From Nemophila menziesii (taxonomy: Eukaryota; Streptophyta; Magnoliopsida; Boraginales; Hydrophyllaceae): DNA of 64,000 nucleotides. The notes under the pieces were generated by a model. That model was not told where the DNA came from and did not search any database. It saw only the letters and a program-made list of their open reading frames with translations. The stretch spans positions 18,671,499-18,735,498 of the forward strand of contig JARWIR010000016.1 of NCBI GenBank assembly GCA_029959085.1. Direction: 5' to 3'. Shown here piece by piece: positions 1 to 13,123 of the stretch (positions within the stretch are counted from its first letter, which is position 1; each line of letters starts with the position of its first letter). The position numbers and the translations under genes are program-made.

Positions 1-1955
1 GTCGAGACAGGCATGGTCCAGCCATTAGTGACGAGACTACCATGGTCCAGCCCATCAGGCTCGAGCCCACCATCGAGGCCATACTTCCTTTTGTTTTTTT
101 TTTTTAAATTTCCTTTACAGATCATCTAATTTCATTTCCTTTTCTTATTTTCTTATTTTGTTTCAGGTAACATTTGAATGAATAAATAGGTATAGACAAT
201 GGATGCCATACCTAGATAAATTTCTACAATTAGTACCTAGTGTTTTTATGAAAGTATAGTCCTTAATGTACAGACACTTCATCTATGTACAGCCTATTGG
301 TTGTACTGTGTACAGACCCGTCTTGGACAATCGGACAATTGGACAATTAGATAGATAATCGGACAATTGGATAGATAATCGGACAATTAGGTAGATAATT
401 GGAGATAATTTGACAATTAGATGGAGAATTGAATAATTAGATGGATAATTAGACACCACCTATAATTGTAATTATATAAAAAATGATTTTACTTATACTT
501 AACAAACTTGAAACCTATTGTGTGTATGTCTGTACATATGGGTCTGGATGGATATGTCTGTTAAATAAAAAGAAAAAAAAAATGAATTAAATAAAACGAA
601 AAAGAAAACGAATTATTGTGAAAAAAATTAAAAAGGGCAAATTTGGAAAAGGTTCAACCAGAATTTAGTAACTAGGCTTTATAAAGTAGTAATTTTTAGT
701 TAGGCTTTATAACCTAAGATAGTTCAAAATTGGGCTACAATTTGTACTTTCCTCTCTTAAAGAGTACAAAAGGTTAGCACATCTTCACACTCGGCCCGAG
801 ACATTGTCCAAGACCGAATATACAATGACGGATATATGTATGTATAGGCATCAAAATATGAGAGATCAGAGTAGGTAAATTGAATAGTGGGACGTGTTAA
901 TAATTGATTACCTTACTCTCGATCACTATAGAGAAGTTTTATCTTCACTCGCTCGAGGATCTGACCGTTAGCTAACTTGAGATCTCTCACTCGAGGACCT
1001 GCTTGATTCTCTGACTGAAACCAGACAATAAGCCAGGACCACGGGGTGGTGCACTCCAGATGGAACTTCGAACCTCAACATTAGCATTTTTGTTATTAGA
1101 AATTACTTAACCGGAGGAGCTATGGAAACTTAAGCCGATTGTATAATCACCACGACCATCTTTAATAGAGAAAGAGTGAGAGTTCATGGGGGTACTTGGA
1201 GTGTGTCGATTCTGTTGTGGAGAGGGGTATTTATAGTTGTCGAGTGGGCGTACGAGATGCTGTTGCGGGGTGCAGTATAACTCAAATATAGACGTGTAGG
1301 ATAAGTTAGAAGGGAACACCGCCCTGTCGGAGTGGCGTTTATATGTTGCGATGTGTTTTCTCTCGAATATTCGTAATACCTATCCTCAGAAGAGATTGAC
1401 ATTCTTCTTCCTCGGGCAAATGAGGTATTCCTTCAGATTACAATGTTGTACCTCGGCTAGGGTCATCGGGATCTCTTCGCGCTAGGCTAAGTATCACAGT
1501 GTGATTTAGTCTTATCAATACCCCTTTGAATTTGTGAACAATATCTCTTGTTGGAATGTGATCAAAAGGAATTCATTACTTCTGATTCCTTTATGCTGAT
1601 ATGAGGTTGAGGTCTAGGGAAGGGCTTTTCCAAGGTTTATCTTGCCAAGAATTGTGCCGATTTTTCCTGATGAGACTGATCGTCGAGACTATGTTAGTCT
1701 TACATGTAATTTTTTCCAAATTCTGACACTAAGATCACAACTATAAGAGGGTGTCAACAGATGGGATTGATTGAATGCCAATCTCAGCACGAATGACAAA
1801 CTTCAACTGTCAAAGTTGTCTTAAGTTGTCTTAAGTTTCATAATAATGTCTGATTATTGAAGTTACGTCAGATTTAAAGCTTTTCTCTCTAGAATGTTGA
1901 GGCTATATAGGTCTTGTGAATCTCTCTCACTCTCTATCCCTCTCTCTATTGCAGA
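1..1955. other. Anonymous non-coding DNA
   Basis: I see no credible gene here. The stretch holds poly-T and poly-A tracts, a short degenerate tandem repeat (listed separately) and a GC-richer part around 780-1700. Positions 1107-1402 contain overlapping short open frames without recognisable motifs. The position upstream of a 36-bp repeat and a gag-like remnant would allow 780-1955 to be a decayed LTR or leader of a gypsy-type element, but no paired LTR or primer binding site was found. Confidence 0.4.
327..455. repeat. Degenerate tandem repeat, ~20 bp unit
   Basis: About six imperfect copies of a unit like gacaattagatagataatcg follow one another. Copies differ by point changes. No coding potential. 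Confidence 0.7.
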
Positions 1956-2312
1956 GATTACATCGGACTTACGAATAATCGTTGACCGAAGCTACATCGA
2001 ACTTATAAATAACTCTGAACGCCAGGACTATGCCAGTCTTACGAATAACTCCGAACGCTGAGACTACGTCGGTCGTACAAATAACTCTGAACGTAGAGAC
2101 TATGTCGGTCTTACGATTAATTATGAACACCAAGACTATGTTGGTCTTACACATAACTTTGAATACTGAGATTATGTCGGTCTTACGAATAACTCCGAAT
2201 GTCGAGACTAAGTTGGTCTTACGAATAAATATGAACGCTGAGACTATGTTGGTCTTACAAATAACTTTGAATGCTAAGATGACATCGGTCTTACGAAAAC
2301 TTCTAACATTTC
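1956..2312 (+). repeat. 36-bp tandem repeat, about 10 copies
   Basis: The unit runs gagactatgtcggtcttac followed by gaataactccgaacgct. Because 36 is a multiple of 3, the array stays open in two strands and gives spurious 12-residue repeat peptides. The same unit recurs, degenerate and inverted, at 30655-30830, again next to a gag-like remnant. This suggests it belongs to the leader of one retroelement family. Confidence 0.85.
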
Positions 2313-2364
2313 CATATTTTTGCTACTCTGTTTAACTACATTCTCTGCACTACTCTTTTTTTGG

Positions 2365-2605
2365 TACATGGGTGATCCGGGCTAGCTTACGCGCACTCGA
2401 TAATTCCATGGGGATATACATGTCTCCCCATGTTTATTCCCAGGTAAATCAAAACTAGGTTACCCATGTTCAGGAAGGGTCTCGAACCTTGTACCTCTCA
2501 CTTTACACCTGTTAGGGAGGGAATTCGAACCATGAAACTCCCCTTTAGCTGCTGAAGAAATAGCAATGCTCTGGCCAATTGAGCTAACCCAACTGGTTTC
2601 TGCAA
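2365..2605 (-). mobile_element. tRNA-derived SINE
   Basis: On the minus strand the right end reads gggttagctcaattggcc, matching a tRNA A box. About 60 bp further in lies a B-box-like ggttcgaattccc. The element ends in a T run on the plus strand (the A tail) near 2357. A second pol III B-box-like motif, with ctcgaacc on plus, occurs near 2490. The body matches the SINE at 62725-63020 (shared segments around gcgcac and gaaccttgtacctc), so it is a family member rather than a functional tRNA. No anticodon arm can be folded. Confidence 0.75.
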
Positions 2606-2739
2606 CCCTCTTTATCTTGGGATGCACAATGCCTTTCTGATTACCTATATATACATATATTTAAGTCATTGCTTTTCTTACCAATTTACCTTTCTTCTTT
2701 CTATGTAAGTTATTTTCACATATTTATCGTTTTTTCTCA

Positions 2740-3678
2740 TGGATTTCCGAGAAGTTATTTCATCTATGGCTCCATCCTAGAGCAAGTTTCCCGAGTTGAG
2801 GTGTGATCTCTTGTTGCCCAAGAAGGAGGGCGCCTCTTCAACGAGGCCAACTGATGGCCTCAAGATTCGGCCACGTTGGAGTTAATCTTGAATTTTGTAA
2901 TCTTCTTCTTCTTCTTCTACTTTTTTTCTTCTTCTTCATCTTATTATTATTATTATTATTACTATTATTATTATTATTATTATGACTTGTTTCTCACTTC
3001 CAAGACTCTTTTCAGTAAAAAGTGGTGTTTCCTTGCTTCGGAGCGGGTAAAGTACGATGGTCACGTATGAGAAAAGGAGTTCAAATGTCTGCGTGTAGAA
3101 CCTGTTCACTTAAGAGGAAGGTGGAAATATCTAACTAGAGTAGGAGATTTATCTTTTACATTTGGAAGTTATCCTCTACCCATGCAGGGTGTAAAGCACA
3201 TTTTTGTGAATCTTCAAATACCTACACTAAAATGCGTTTTGAGGTAGATGACACTCGAGAAGATATTTGTTTTTCCAAAATCGCATTTTTAACCCTCAAG
3301 AGGGATCATCAGTCTAAAATGGAGCACCTTCGTGATGAATCGGTAGGACTTCAAACCGAGATAAACTGTATCTGAGAAGACTTTGTCTGCATTGACTCAA
3401 ATTATATCCCTATATAAAGTATTCGACGGTTTTTAAGAAGATAGGTTGGGTTTATTCGAGGATGGATATTCCAGTGGTATGAAAAGTGGTTATAAGTGGT
3501 GTCTGATGAGGTGAGGCTTCACTATCCAACTTATAATTCGGTTGCCATTGAGGAGCTATCCCCTCTTTCTTATTTGCCCATTTCCAACCCTTTACCCGAA
3601 GTTGTTTATGATCCAATCGAAGTTTATTCTGATAGCGAGGATGCCATGCTTGATAACGCTTCCCCGACTTGCAATTGA
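2740..3678 (+). pseudogene. Decayed gag-like reading frame of a retroelement
   Basis: An ATG at 2740 opens a frame (MDFREVISSMAPS) that stops after 13 codons. Coding-like but broken pieces follow: one around 3300-3360 reading SKMEHLRDESVGLQTEI, in coiled-coil style, and an open end at 3496-3678 rich in acidic residues (VYDPIEVYSDSEDAMLD). The stretch is split by a microsatellite at 2900-2983, stops and frame changes. A coiled-coil segment followed by an acidic tail recalls the gag-like proteins of plant gypsy elements, but no zinc knuckle or protease was seen. Assignment to a family is inference. The 36-bp leader repeat just upstream supports a retroelement origin. Confidence 0.35.
2900..2983. 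repeat. Compound (CTT)n / (TTA)n microsatellite
   Basis: A pyrimidine (CTT)n stretch passes into (ATT)n with a few interruptions. Confidence 0.95.
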
Positions 3679-4013
3679 TGTATACTTTTCTTGTATTTTT
3701 TTATTTTAAAGATTTTTTTTGACTCCTACATTGCTTTTGCTCTTGTATATACGATCTGACCTTTGCTTTCAGTTCGAGGAGGTTATTTAACAAATATGAC
3801 TCTTACTTGATGGTTGAGAAAATCAAATCATAGCAACTACTATAATGTAAGTGGGGGTTAGATGGTCTTTCTCCATATACTAGTTGATTGCTAACTAGTA
3901 AAGTGTATTAAAATAAATACAAACATATCTAAGGTAAAAAAGAAACATCACATGAAATCGAAAAAAGAAATCTTCATATGTTGTGACCTTAGCTTAAGAG
4001 TCTTTTCAATTTT

Positions 4014-4031
4014 ATACTATTCTGTGTAAAG

Positions 4032-4102
<71 letters not shown>

Positions 4103-4883
4103 ATTTTAGAAAAGTTTTACAAATACAGACCAAACAAAGAACTGGGTTCTCGGTTAAAAAACTTTGTGAAAATTTCCAAGAGTTGAATTTTCGGTAATAA
4201 AGACTATCTGTATTAGGTCTAACCATAGTCATTAACTTAATAAAAAAACTTTGGGATCACAATTGCATTTTTGTTATTAAAGGAGTCGTCCAAAACAAAA
4301 GTCATTAAAGAAGAAGAAGAAAAAAAAACAAAACCATCATACTTTTACTTCTAATTTTGGTAAATTCTTATATAGTTTATGTACTTAAATTATTGTTTTA
4401 TTTTATAATAAAATTAATTTAGATTTTATGTTATATAATGAAGTATAATTACTAAATTAAATTAGTTTCATGTTTATGTTAAATTCAACTAACTTGTAAC
4501 TATTGAATTAATTTAATTTATAATAGAGGTCATATATAAATAAATTATGATGGTTAGATTAACGGTTTATTTGAGATTGATTAATTTAGAGTTCAAAGTG
4601 TTTTTAATTAAAATTAAAATATTTATAAAAAGTATTAAAAAATATATTGGCTTCTAAAATTAGTTTAAATAATTTTCTAAAAAATCACATATAGTATTCT
4701 TTTCTAAAAGCATTTTTAAAGGTTTAGAGTATATTTAAGTATCTAGAAAGCAATTTCAGAGGAGCACTTACATAATCTAAAATTTATGTTCCATTTATAT
4801 AAATTATAATTATTAGTTTATATTATATTTAAATAAAGTATAATTAAAAAATACCTAAAAAATTAACACTTTAAAAATAGTTT
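4014..4883. other. AT-rich segment replacing the ORF part of unit 1
   Basis: Between the tgttgtgacctt block and the gtttctctagctg block, unit 1 has unrelated AT-rich sequence instead of the coiled-coil ORF found in the other units. It starts with a 65-bp (TA)n run (4034-4098). Its middle, 4560-4760, resembles a worn copy of the MITE at 59588-60129. No gene is seen. Confidence 0.6.
4034..4098. repeat. (TA)n microsatellite
   Basis: About 32 uninterrupted TA dinucleotides. Confidence 0.97.
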
Positions 4884-5148
4884 CTCTAGCTGAATTTTTT
4901 CTTCTCCAAAAATATTTCAAATTAATTGATATGGTCATGCATTTTTCCCTTATTAAATAATTTGATCACTTATTTAAAAACAATCAACCACCACTCATCA
5001 TCAACTTCGCTATCTAGTCACAAATAACGTCACCATCACTCTTGCCATTATGAAACCACCATTCATGTAGGCATAATCACCACCAACTCTAGAGTCTCAT
5101 TGACAATTCCTTCAACCTCTGAATTACCAAACCTTTCAAACTATATAT

Positions 5149-5856
5149 TAGCAGTGAGCAAAACAAAACCGAAAAACCTAACCGAAAAACCGAAAAACAA
5201 AAAAAACCGAAAACCGACAAAACCGTTCGGTTCGGTATAAGCTTTTTTAAAAACCGAAAAGTTTGGTTCGGTACGGTTTTTCTATGCTAAACCGAACCGA
5301 AAAACCGAACCAATAAAAATATAAAAGTTAAGACATTCTTGATTTTAATTTATATTTTTCAAATGATTATGATAATGGAAGAGAAAAGGGAGTAAATTTT
5401 GAAAACAAAAATGTTCATATATGACATGCATCACCCCTAATAGTGTTATAATATGCAACATATTTTTAAATAAGTTATTAGGCGATATATTTAAAAAATC
5501 CTTCGTTTATTAATATTTGTTGAGGGTAAAGTATACACATTAAATTTTATAAATATTCCTTTGATATTATTTGTTTACAACTAATATAATATTTGAGTTT
5601 CAAAAATGCAATTTACTACATGGATCAATAAAATGAAAATTGATCATATATGGATTTTCTAATAAATAAAATGTATCCATTCATCGAATTGAACATATAC
5701 CAAAACCGAACCGAACATATAGCAAACAAAAAACCGATGAAACCGAACCGATGAAAACCGTTCGGTTCGGTACCGACCCCTTTAAAAACCGAATCATTCG
5801 ATTTCGGTTTCGGTTACGGCTAAAAACCGAGCCGAACCGAACCGTGCTCACTCCTA
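5149..5856. mobile_element. Non-autonomous hAT-type element (MITE), 708 bp
   Basis: The termini are tagcagtgagca on the left and tgctcactccta on the right, an inverted repeat with one mismatch. The flanks carry a perfect 8-bp duplication, ctatatat (5141-5148 and 5857-5864). The unoccupied site is visible in the other array units as aaactatatatcattaat. Both subterminal regions are built from repeats of aaccgaa / ttcggtt facing each other. The AT-rich middle holds no ORF. An 8-bp target duplication is the known signature of hAT transposition, so it was mobilised by a transposase encoded elsewhere. Confidence 0.9.
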
Positions 5857-5932
5857 CTATATATCATTAATAACACTGTGAATAACACTTTCAGTCACCT
5901 TGCGACCTCTTCGAATCACCACCATAACCATT

Positions 5933-6121
5933 ATGTACAAGGTTCAAAGAGGTTGTATGGTCGCTGAAAACACTACTAATGATAGCTTAGTGACAATGAC
6001 ATTATTGACGATAGCTTTAGTGACTTATACATTTTTTGTCAATTCGTTTTCCTTTACTAGTGTAGCGCGTGAAATACATGTAGGGGTACTTTTGTCTATA
6101 ACGTGGATTAGACCTCCATGA
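5933..6121 (+). other. 62-codon plus-strand frame repeated in array units
   Basis: The frame from ATG 5933 encodes 62 residues with one hydrophobic stretch (VTMTLLTIALVTYTFFV). Counterparts lie near 7957-8145 (open), 9964-10152 (ATG changed to ATA), about 11970 (early TAA) and 13981-14136 (frameshift near the end). The upstream in-frame extension starts at TTG, not at a plant start codon. Preservation in three of five copies could reflect coding use or merely the youth of the array. I cannot assign a function and think non-coding is more likely. Confidence 0.25.
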
Positions 6122-6741
6122 TTATAAAACATGAGTAATGGATCCTAATGTAAATCATAAATTAAATTATCTCAATGAATACATAAATATTAAATTAATT
6201 TAGCTTAGTAATTATACTAATATTAAAATAAAACATAAACTTTAAATTAATTTATTTATATAATTACTAATATACAAAAATAATTTATGTACATAATTTA
6301 TATTTTATCAAAAATAGAAGTAAAAATGTAATGGCTTGTTTTATTTTTTACTTTCCACAATTATTATCCAAATGCAATTGTAAATGTCCAGTTTTTTTTA
6401 AATTTTTTTTATCACTTGATAGAGTAAGTTAATGATTATGGTTAGATCAAAGTTGTGTAGCATTTATACCGAGAATACAATTCTCTGAAATTTTGACAAA
6501 ATATTAAAACCGAAAACCCATTTTTCGGTTTGGTCTATATTTGTGTATGTTTTTCAAAATGAGATATATATGTAATTCTTTCCATAAAAGAGTATAAATT
6601 GTAAAACACTCCTTCGTTGCTTTTGCTCTTGTATATATGATCTGACTTTTGCATTCAGTCGTTCGAGGAGGTTGTTTAACAAGTATGACTCTTACTTGAT
6701 GGTTGAGCAAATAAAATCATAGCAACTACTATAGTGTAAGT

Positions 6742-6765
6742 GGGGGGGGGGGGGGGGGGGGGGGG
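6742..6765 (+). repeat. 24-nt poly-G run in array unit 2
   Basis: The other units have three to five G at this point. The run sits between gtaagt and ttagatggtc. It is long enough to form G-quadruplex structure and is a likely slippage or assembly-sensitive site. Confidence 0.9.
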
Positions 6766-7101
6766 TTAGATGGTCTTTCTCCATATACTAGTTGATGGCA
6801 AACTAGTAAAGTGTATTAGAAAAAAAATACAAACATATAAGAAACATCACATGAAATTGAAAAGAGAAATTTTCATATGTTGTGACCATAGTTTAAAAAA
6901 GAACCCTCTTCTTAATCAAAACACATAATAGAAAAAACATTTCATGAAAATGGAAACAAAATGAAATATCTGAATACATTGCAACCATAAAACATATTCG
7001 GGTGTTTATTAAATCCATAAAAAGACGAGCTACCATTTTCTTCTGCAAAACCCTTTTTCATTCATGTACCATATGAATGACAATTACATTATTAACATCA
7101 T

Positions 7102-7528
7102 TTAAATAAAATTAAATTTAGTCAAACATATATAAAAACAATGAAATACCCTTTTAAAAATGTATATAACTCCCACTGCAACCAAACAAAAACCTCCAGC
7201 AACACAACCAGCTCCTATTTTCAGGATTTTCTCCATTTTAAACTGTTTAGCTTTGACCTCAACTAACTCATTTTAATTTCAGCTAGTTCCGCTTTAATAA
7301 ATTTGTAATCACCTGCTCTTTGGTTTCCACTCAGATCAATTTTAGACATTTTGTTACCTAAATTTATCATCAGCTGAAAAAAGATTTATTATTGGATTTC
7401 ACCCCTAATCCTCCATCATCTGCATCATCCATAATTTTAACAAAGTACTTTTTCATCTCATCAAATTTCTCTTCAACAGTATCCTGGTTTTCCCTAACAA
7501 TGTCACTCAATTTAGTCAACACCTCCAT
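7102..7528 (-). pseudogene. Coiled-coil/TM ORF, array unit 2 (broken)
   Basis: The ATG at 7528 (context catcatggag) starts MEVLTKLSDIVRENQDTVEE. Compared with the unit consensus this copy has a frame change near 7380 and a TGA-type loss in the lysine-rich helix near 7273, so only fragments can be read. The order of parts is otherwise as in the better copies: amphipathic N-terminal helix, DDGGLGVKSN linker, second helix, then a C-terminal hydrophobic segment. No known family is recognised. Confidence 0.6.
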
Positions 7529-9106
7529 GATGGTGTCTAACGTATCTTGGTAGAATATTTTTCTAAATAACTCAGCAAAAAAGGTTCCTACTAGTGTAAC
7601 CCAAAGTTTCTCTACCTGAATTTTATCTTCTCCTAAAACAATTCAAATTAATTGATATGGTCATGCATTTTTCCCTTATTAAATAATTTGACCACTTATT
7701 TATGAACAATCAACCACCACTCATCACCAACTTCGCTATCTAGTCACAAATAACGTCACCATCCATCTTGCCATTATGAAACCACCAACAAATAGAGTAG
7801 GTTCATGTAGGCATAATCACCACCAAATCTAGAGTTTCACTGACAATTCCTTCAACCTCTAAATTACAAAGCCTTTCAAACTATATATCATTAATACCAC
7901 TGTGAATAACACTTTCAGTCACCTTGCGACCTCTTCGAATCACCACCATAACCATTATGTACAAGGTTCAAAAAGGTTGTGTGGTCGCTGAAAACACTAT
8001 TAATGATAGCTTAGTGACAATGACATTATTGACGATGGCTTTAGTGACTTATATATTTTTTGTCAATTCGTTTTCCTTGACTAGTGTAGCGCGTGAAATA
8101 CAAGTAGGGGTACTTTTGTCTATAACATGGGTTAGACCTCCATGAATATAAAACACGAGTAATGGATCCTAACGTAAATCATAAATTAAATTATCTCAAT
8201 GATTACATAAATATTAAATTAATTTAGCATAGTGATTATACTAATATTAAAATATAACATAAACTTGAAATTCATTTAATTATATAATTACTAATATACA
8301 AAAATAATTTGCGTACATAATTTATATTTTATCAAAAATAGAAGTAAAAATGTAATGGCTTTGTTTTCTTTTTTTACTTTCCACAATTATTATCCAAATG
8401 CAATTGTATGTCCAGTTATTTTTTTAATTTTATTTATCACTTGTTAGAGTAAGTAAATGATTATGGTTAGATTAAAGTTGTGTAGCATTTATACCGAGAA
8501 TACATTTCTCTGAAATTTGACAAAATATTATAACCGAAAACCCATCTCTCGGTTTGGTCTATATTTGTATATGTTTTTTAAAATGCGATATATATGTAAT
8601 TCTTTCCATAAAAGAGTATAAATTGTAAAAAAGTCGTTCGTTGCCTTTGCTCTTATATATATGATCTGACTTTTGCTTTTAGTCGTCCGAGGAGGTTGTT
8701 TAACAAGTATGACTCTTATTTGATGGTTGAGAAAATCGAATCACAACAACTACTATATTGTAAGTGGGGTAGATGGTCTTTCTCCATATACTAGTTGATG
8801 GCTAACTAGTAAAGTGTATTAGAAAAAAAAATACAAACATATAAGAAACATCACATGAAATTGAAAAGAGAAATTTTCGTATATTGTGACCTTAGTTTAA
8901 AGAAGAACTCTCTTCTTAATCAAAACACATAACAGAAAAAACATATCATGAAAATAGAAACAAAATGAAATATCCGAATACATTGCATCCATAAAACATA
9001 TTCTGGTGTTTATTAAATCCATAAAAAGACGAGCCACCATTTTCTTCTGCAAAACACTTTTTCATTCCTGTACCATATGAATGACAATATACATTATTAA
9101 CATCAT

Positions 9107-9535
9107 TTAAATAAAATTAGATTGAGTCAAACATATATAAAAACAATGAAATACCCGTTTAAAAATGTATACAACTCCCACTGCAACCAAACAAAAACCT
9201 CCAGCAACACAACCAGCTCCTATTTTCAGGATTTTCTCCATTTTGGACTGTTTAGCTTTGACCTCAACCTACTCTTTTTTAATTTCAGCTAGTTCCGCTT
9301 CCATAAATTTGTAATCACCAGCTCTTTGGTTTCCACTAATTTCAATTTTAAACATTTTGTTACCTAAATCTATCATCGTCTGAAAAAGGGTTTTAATATT
9401 AGATTTCACCCCTAAGCCTCCATCATCTGAATCACCGATAATTTTAACAAAGTACTTTTTCAGCTCATCAAATTTCTCTTCAACAATATCCTGGTTTTCC
9501 CTGACAGTGTCACTCAATTTAGTCAACACTTCCAT
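9107..9535 (-). pseudogene. Coiled-coil/TM ORF, array unit 3 (one in-frame stop)
   Basis: This copy spans exactly 143 codons including its stop, so the ancestral protein had 142 residues. Residues 1-32 form a charged helix (KLSDTVRENQDIVEEKFDEL), residues 33-50 a DSDDGGLGV linker, and residues 50-115 a heptad-like helix (ELAEIKKE). The C-terminal 30 residues carry a hydrophobic span (GCVAGGFCLVAVG) followed by basic and aromatic residues. A single TTA-to-TAG change after residue 88 interrupts it; the rest stays in frame. A tail-anchored coiled-coil protein is the structural inference. The identity is unknown. Confidence 0.65.
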
Positions 9536-11136
9536 GATGGTGCCTAACGTATCTTGGTAGAATATTTTAATAAATAACTCAGCAAAAAAGGTTCCTACTA
9601 GTGTAACCCCAAGTTTCTCTAGCTGGATTTTTTCTTCTCTAAAGATATTTCAAATTAATTGATATGGTCATGCATTTTTCCCTTATTAAATAATTTGATC
9701 ACTTATTTAAAAACAATCAACCACCACTCATCATCAACTTCGCTATCTAGTCACAAATAACGTCACCATCCATCTTGCCATTATGAAACCACCAACAAAT
9801 AGAGTAGGTTAATGTAGGCATAATCACCACCAAATCTAGAGTTTCACTGACAATTCCTTCAACCTCTGAATTACCAAGCCTTTCAATCTATATATCATTA
9901 ATACCACTGTGAATAACACTTTCAGTCACCTTGCGACCTCTTCGAATCACCACCATAACCATTATATACAAGGTTCAAAGAGGTTGTATGGTCGCTGAAA
10001 ACACTATTAAGGATAGCTTAGTGACAATGGCATTATTGACGATGGCTTTAGTGACTTATACATTTTTTGTCAATTCGTTTTCCTTTAATAGTGTAGCGCG
10101 TGAAATACAAGTAGGGGTACTTTTGTCTATAACGTGGGTTAGACCTCCATGAATATAAAACATGAGTAATGGATCCTAATGTAAATCATAAATTAAATTA
10201 TCTCAATAACTACATAAATATTAAATTAATTTAGCTTAGTAATTGTACTAATATTAAAATATAACATGAACTTTAAATTAATTTAATTATATAATTACTA
10301 ATATACAAAAAAAATTTACGTACATAATTTATATTTTATCAAAAATAGAAGTAAAAATGTAATGGCTTTGTTTTCTTTTTTTACTTTCCACAATTATTAT
10401 CCAAATGCAATTGTAAATGCCCAATTGTTTTTTTTTGTTTTTTATCACCTGATAGAGTAAGTTAATGATTATGGTTAGATTAAAGTTGTGTACCCTTTAT
10501 ACCGAGAATACAATTCTATGAAATTTTGATAAAATATTATAACCGAAAACCCATCTCTCGGTTTGGTCTATATTTGTATATGTTTTTCAAAATGGGATAT
10601 ATATGTAATTCTTTCTATAAAAGAGTATAAATTGTAAAAAACTCCTTCGTTGCTTTTTCTCTTCCATATATGATCTGACTTTTGCTTTCAGTCGTCCCAG
10701 GTAGTTGTTTAACAAGTATGACTCTTACTTGATGGTTGAGCAAATAAAATCATAGCAACAACATAGTGTAAGTGGGGGTTAGATGGTCTTTCTCCATATA
10801 CTAGTTGATGGCTAACTAGTAAAGTGTATTAGAAAAGAAAATACAAACATATAAGAAACATCACATGAAATTGAAAAGAGAAATTTTCATATGATGTGAC
10901 CTTAGTTTAAAGAAGAACTCCCTTCTTAATCAAAACACATAACAGAAAAAACATATCATGAAAATAGAAACAAAATGAAATATCCAAATACATTGCATCC
11001 ATAAAACGAATTTTGGTGTTTATTAAATCCATAAAAAGACGAGCCACCATTTTCTTCTGCAAAACCATTTTTCATTCCTGTACCATATGAATGACAATAC
11101 ACATTATTAACATTATTATAATAAAATTAGATTGAG

Positions 11137-11543
11137 TCAAACATATATAAAAACAATAAAATACCCATTAAAAATGTACATAACTCCCACTGCAACCAAA
11201 CAAAAACTTCCAGCAACACAACCAACTCCTATTTTCAGGGTTTTCTCCATTCTGGATTGTTTAGCTTTGACCTTAACTAACTCTTTTTTAATTTCAGCTA
11301 GTTCCGTTTTCATAAATTTGTAATCACCCGCTCTTTGGTTTTCACTCATTTTAATTTTAGACATTTTGTTACCTAAATCTATCATCGTCTGAAAAAGGGT
11401 TTTAATATTAGATTTCACCCTAATACTCCATCATCTGAATCACCGATAATTTTAACAAAGTACTTTTTCAGCTCATCAAATTTCTCTTCAACAGTATCCT
11501 GGTTTTCCCTAACAGTGTCACACAATTTAGTCAACACCTCCAT
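11137..11543 (-). pseudogene. Coiled-coil/TM ORF, array unit 4 (frameshift)
   Basis: The ATG is at 11543. A one-base deletion in the C run near 11419 (caccctaat, against cacccctaat in other units) shifts the frame in the linker. The downstream part stays open to 11137 and ends early in FIVFIYV, because the 3' end differs by a short deletion. Parts and hydrophobic tail are as in unit 3. Confidence 0.6.
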
Positions 11544-13123
11544 GATGGTGTCTAACGTATCTTGGTAGAATATTTTTTTAAATAACTCAGCAAAAAAGGT
11601 TCCTACTAGTGTAACCCCAAGTTTCTCTAGCTGAATTTTTTCTTCTCCAAAAATATTTCAAATTAATTGATATGGTCATGCATTTTTCCCTTATTAAATA
11701 ATTTGATCACTTATTTAAAAACAATCAACCACCACTCATTATCAACTTCGTTATCTAGTCACAAATAACGTCACCATCCATCTTGCCATTATGAAACCAC
11801 CAAAAAGTAGAGTAGGTTCATGTAGGCATAATCACCACCAAATCTAGAGTTTCACTGACAATTCCTTCAAACTCTGAATTACCAAGCCTTTCAAACTATA
11901 TATCATTAACACCACTGTGAATAACACTTTCAGTCACCTTGTGACCTCTTCGAATCACCACCATAACCATTATGTACAAGGTTTAAAGAGGTTGTGTGGT
12001 CGCTGAAAACTCTGTTAATGATAGCTTAGTCACAATGGCATTATTGACGATGGCTTTAGTGACTTATACATTTTTTGTCAATTCGTTTTCCTTTAATAGT
12101 GTAGCGCGTGAAATACAAGTAGGGATACTTTTGTCTATAACGTGGGTTAGACCTCCATAATATAAAACATGAGTAATGGATCCTAATGTAAATCATAAAT
12201 TAAATTATCTCAATAACTACATAAATATTAAATTACTTAAGCTTAGTAATTATACTAATATTAAAATATAACATGAACTTTAGATTAATTTAATTATATA
12301 ATTACTAATATACAAAAAAAATTTACGTACATAATTTATATTTTATCAAAAATAGAAGTAAAAATGTAATGGCTTTGTTTTCTTTTTTTACTTTCCACAA
12401 TTATTATTCAAATGCAATTGTAAATGCCTAATTGTTTTTTTTCGTTTTTTTATCACCTGATAGAGTAAGTTAATGATTATGGTTAGATCAAAGTTGTGTA
12501 CCCTTTATACCGAGAATACAATTCTATGAAATTTTGATAAAATATTATAACCGAAAACCCATATCTCGGTTTGGTCTATATTTGTATATGTTTTTCAAAA
12601 TGGGATATATATGTAATTCTTTCTATAAAAGAGTATAAATTGTAAAAAACTCCTTCGTTGCTTTTGCTCTTCTATATATGATCTGACTTTTGTTTTCAGT
12701 CGTCCCAGGTAGTTGTTTAACAAGTATGACTCTTACTTGATGGTTGAGCAAATCAAATCATAGCAACTACTATAGTGTAAGTGGGGTTAGATGGTATTTC
12801 TCCATATACTAGTTGATGGCTAACTAGTAGAGTGTATTAGAAAAAATAATACAAACATATATGAAACATCACATGAAATTGAAAAGAGAAATTTTCATAT
12901 GTTGTGACCTTAGTTTAAAGAAGAACTCTCTTCTTAATCAAAACACATAACAGAAAGAACATATCATGAAAATAGAAACAAAATGAAATATCCAAATACA
13001 TTGCATCCATATAACATATTTTGGTGTTTATTAAATCCATAAATAGACGAGCCACCATTTCTTCTGCAAACCACTTTTTCATTCCTGTACCATATGAATG
13101 ACAATATACATTATTAACATCAT

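Noticed and set aside
2030..2335. 101-codon repetitive frame
   Set aside because: By-product of the 36-bp tandem repeat. The opposite strand is open as well.
5900..6121. 73-codon frames in array units starting at TTG
   Set aside because: TTG is not a credible plant start here. Only the 62-codon ATG frame was kept, as a doubtful item.
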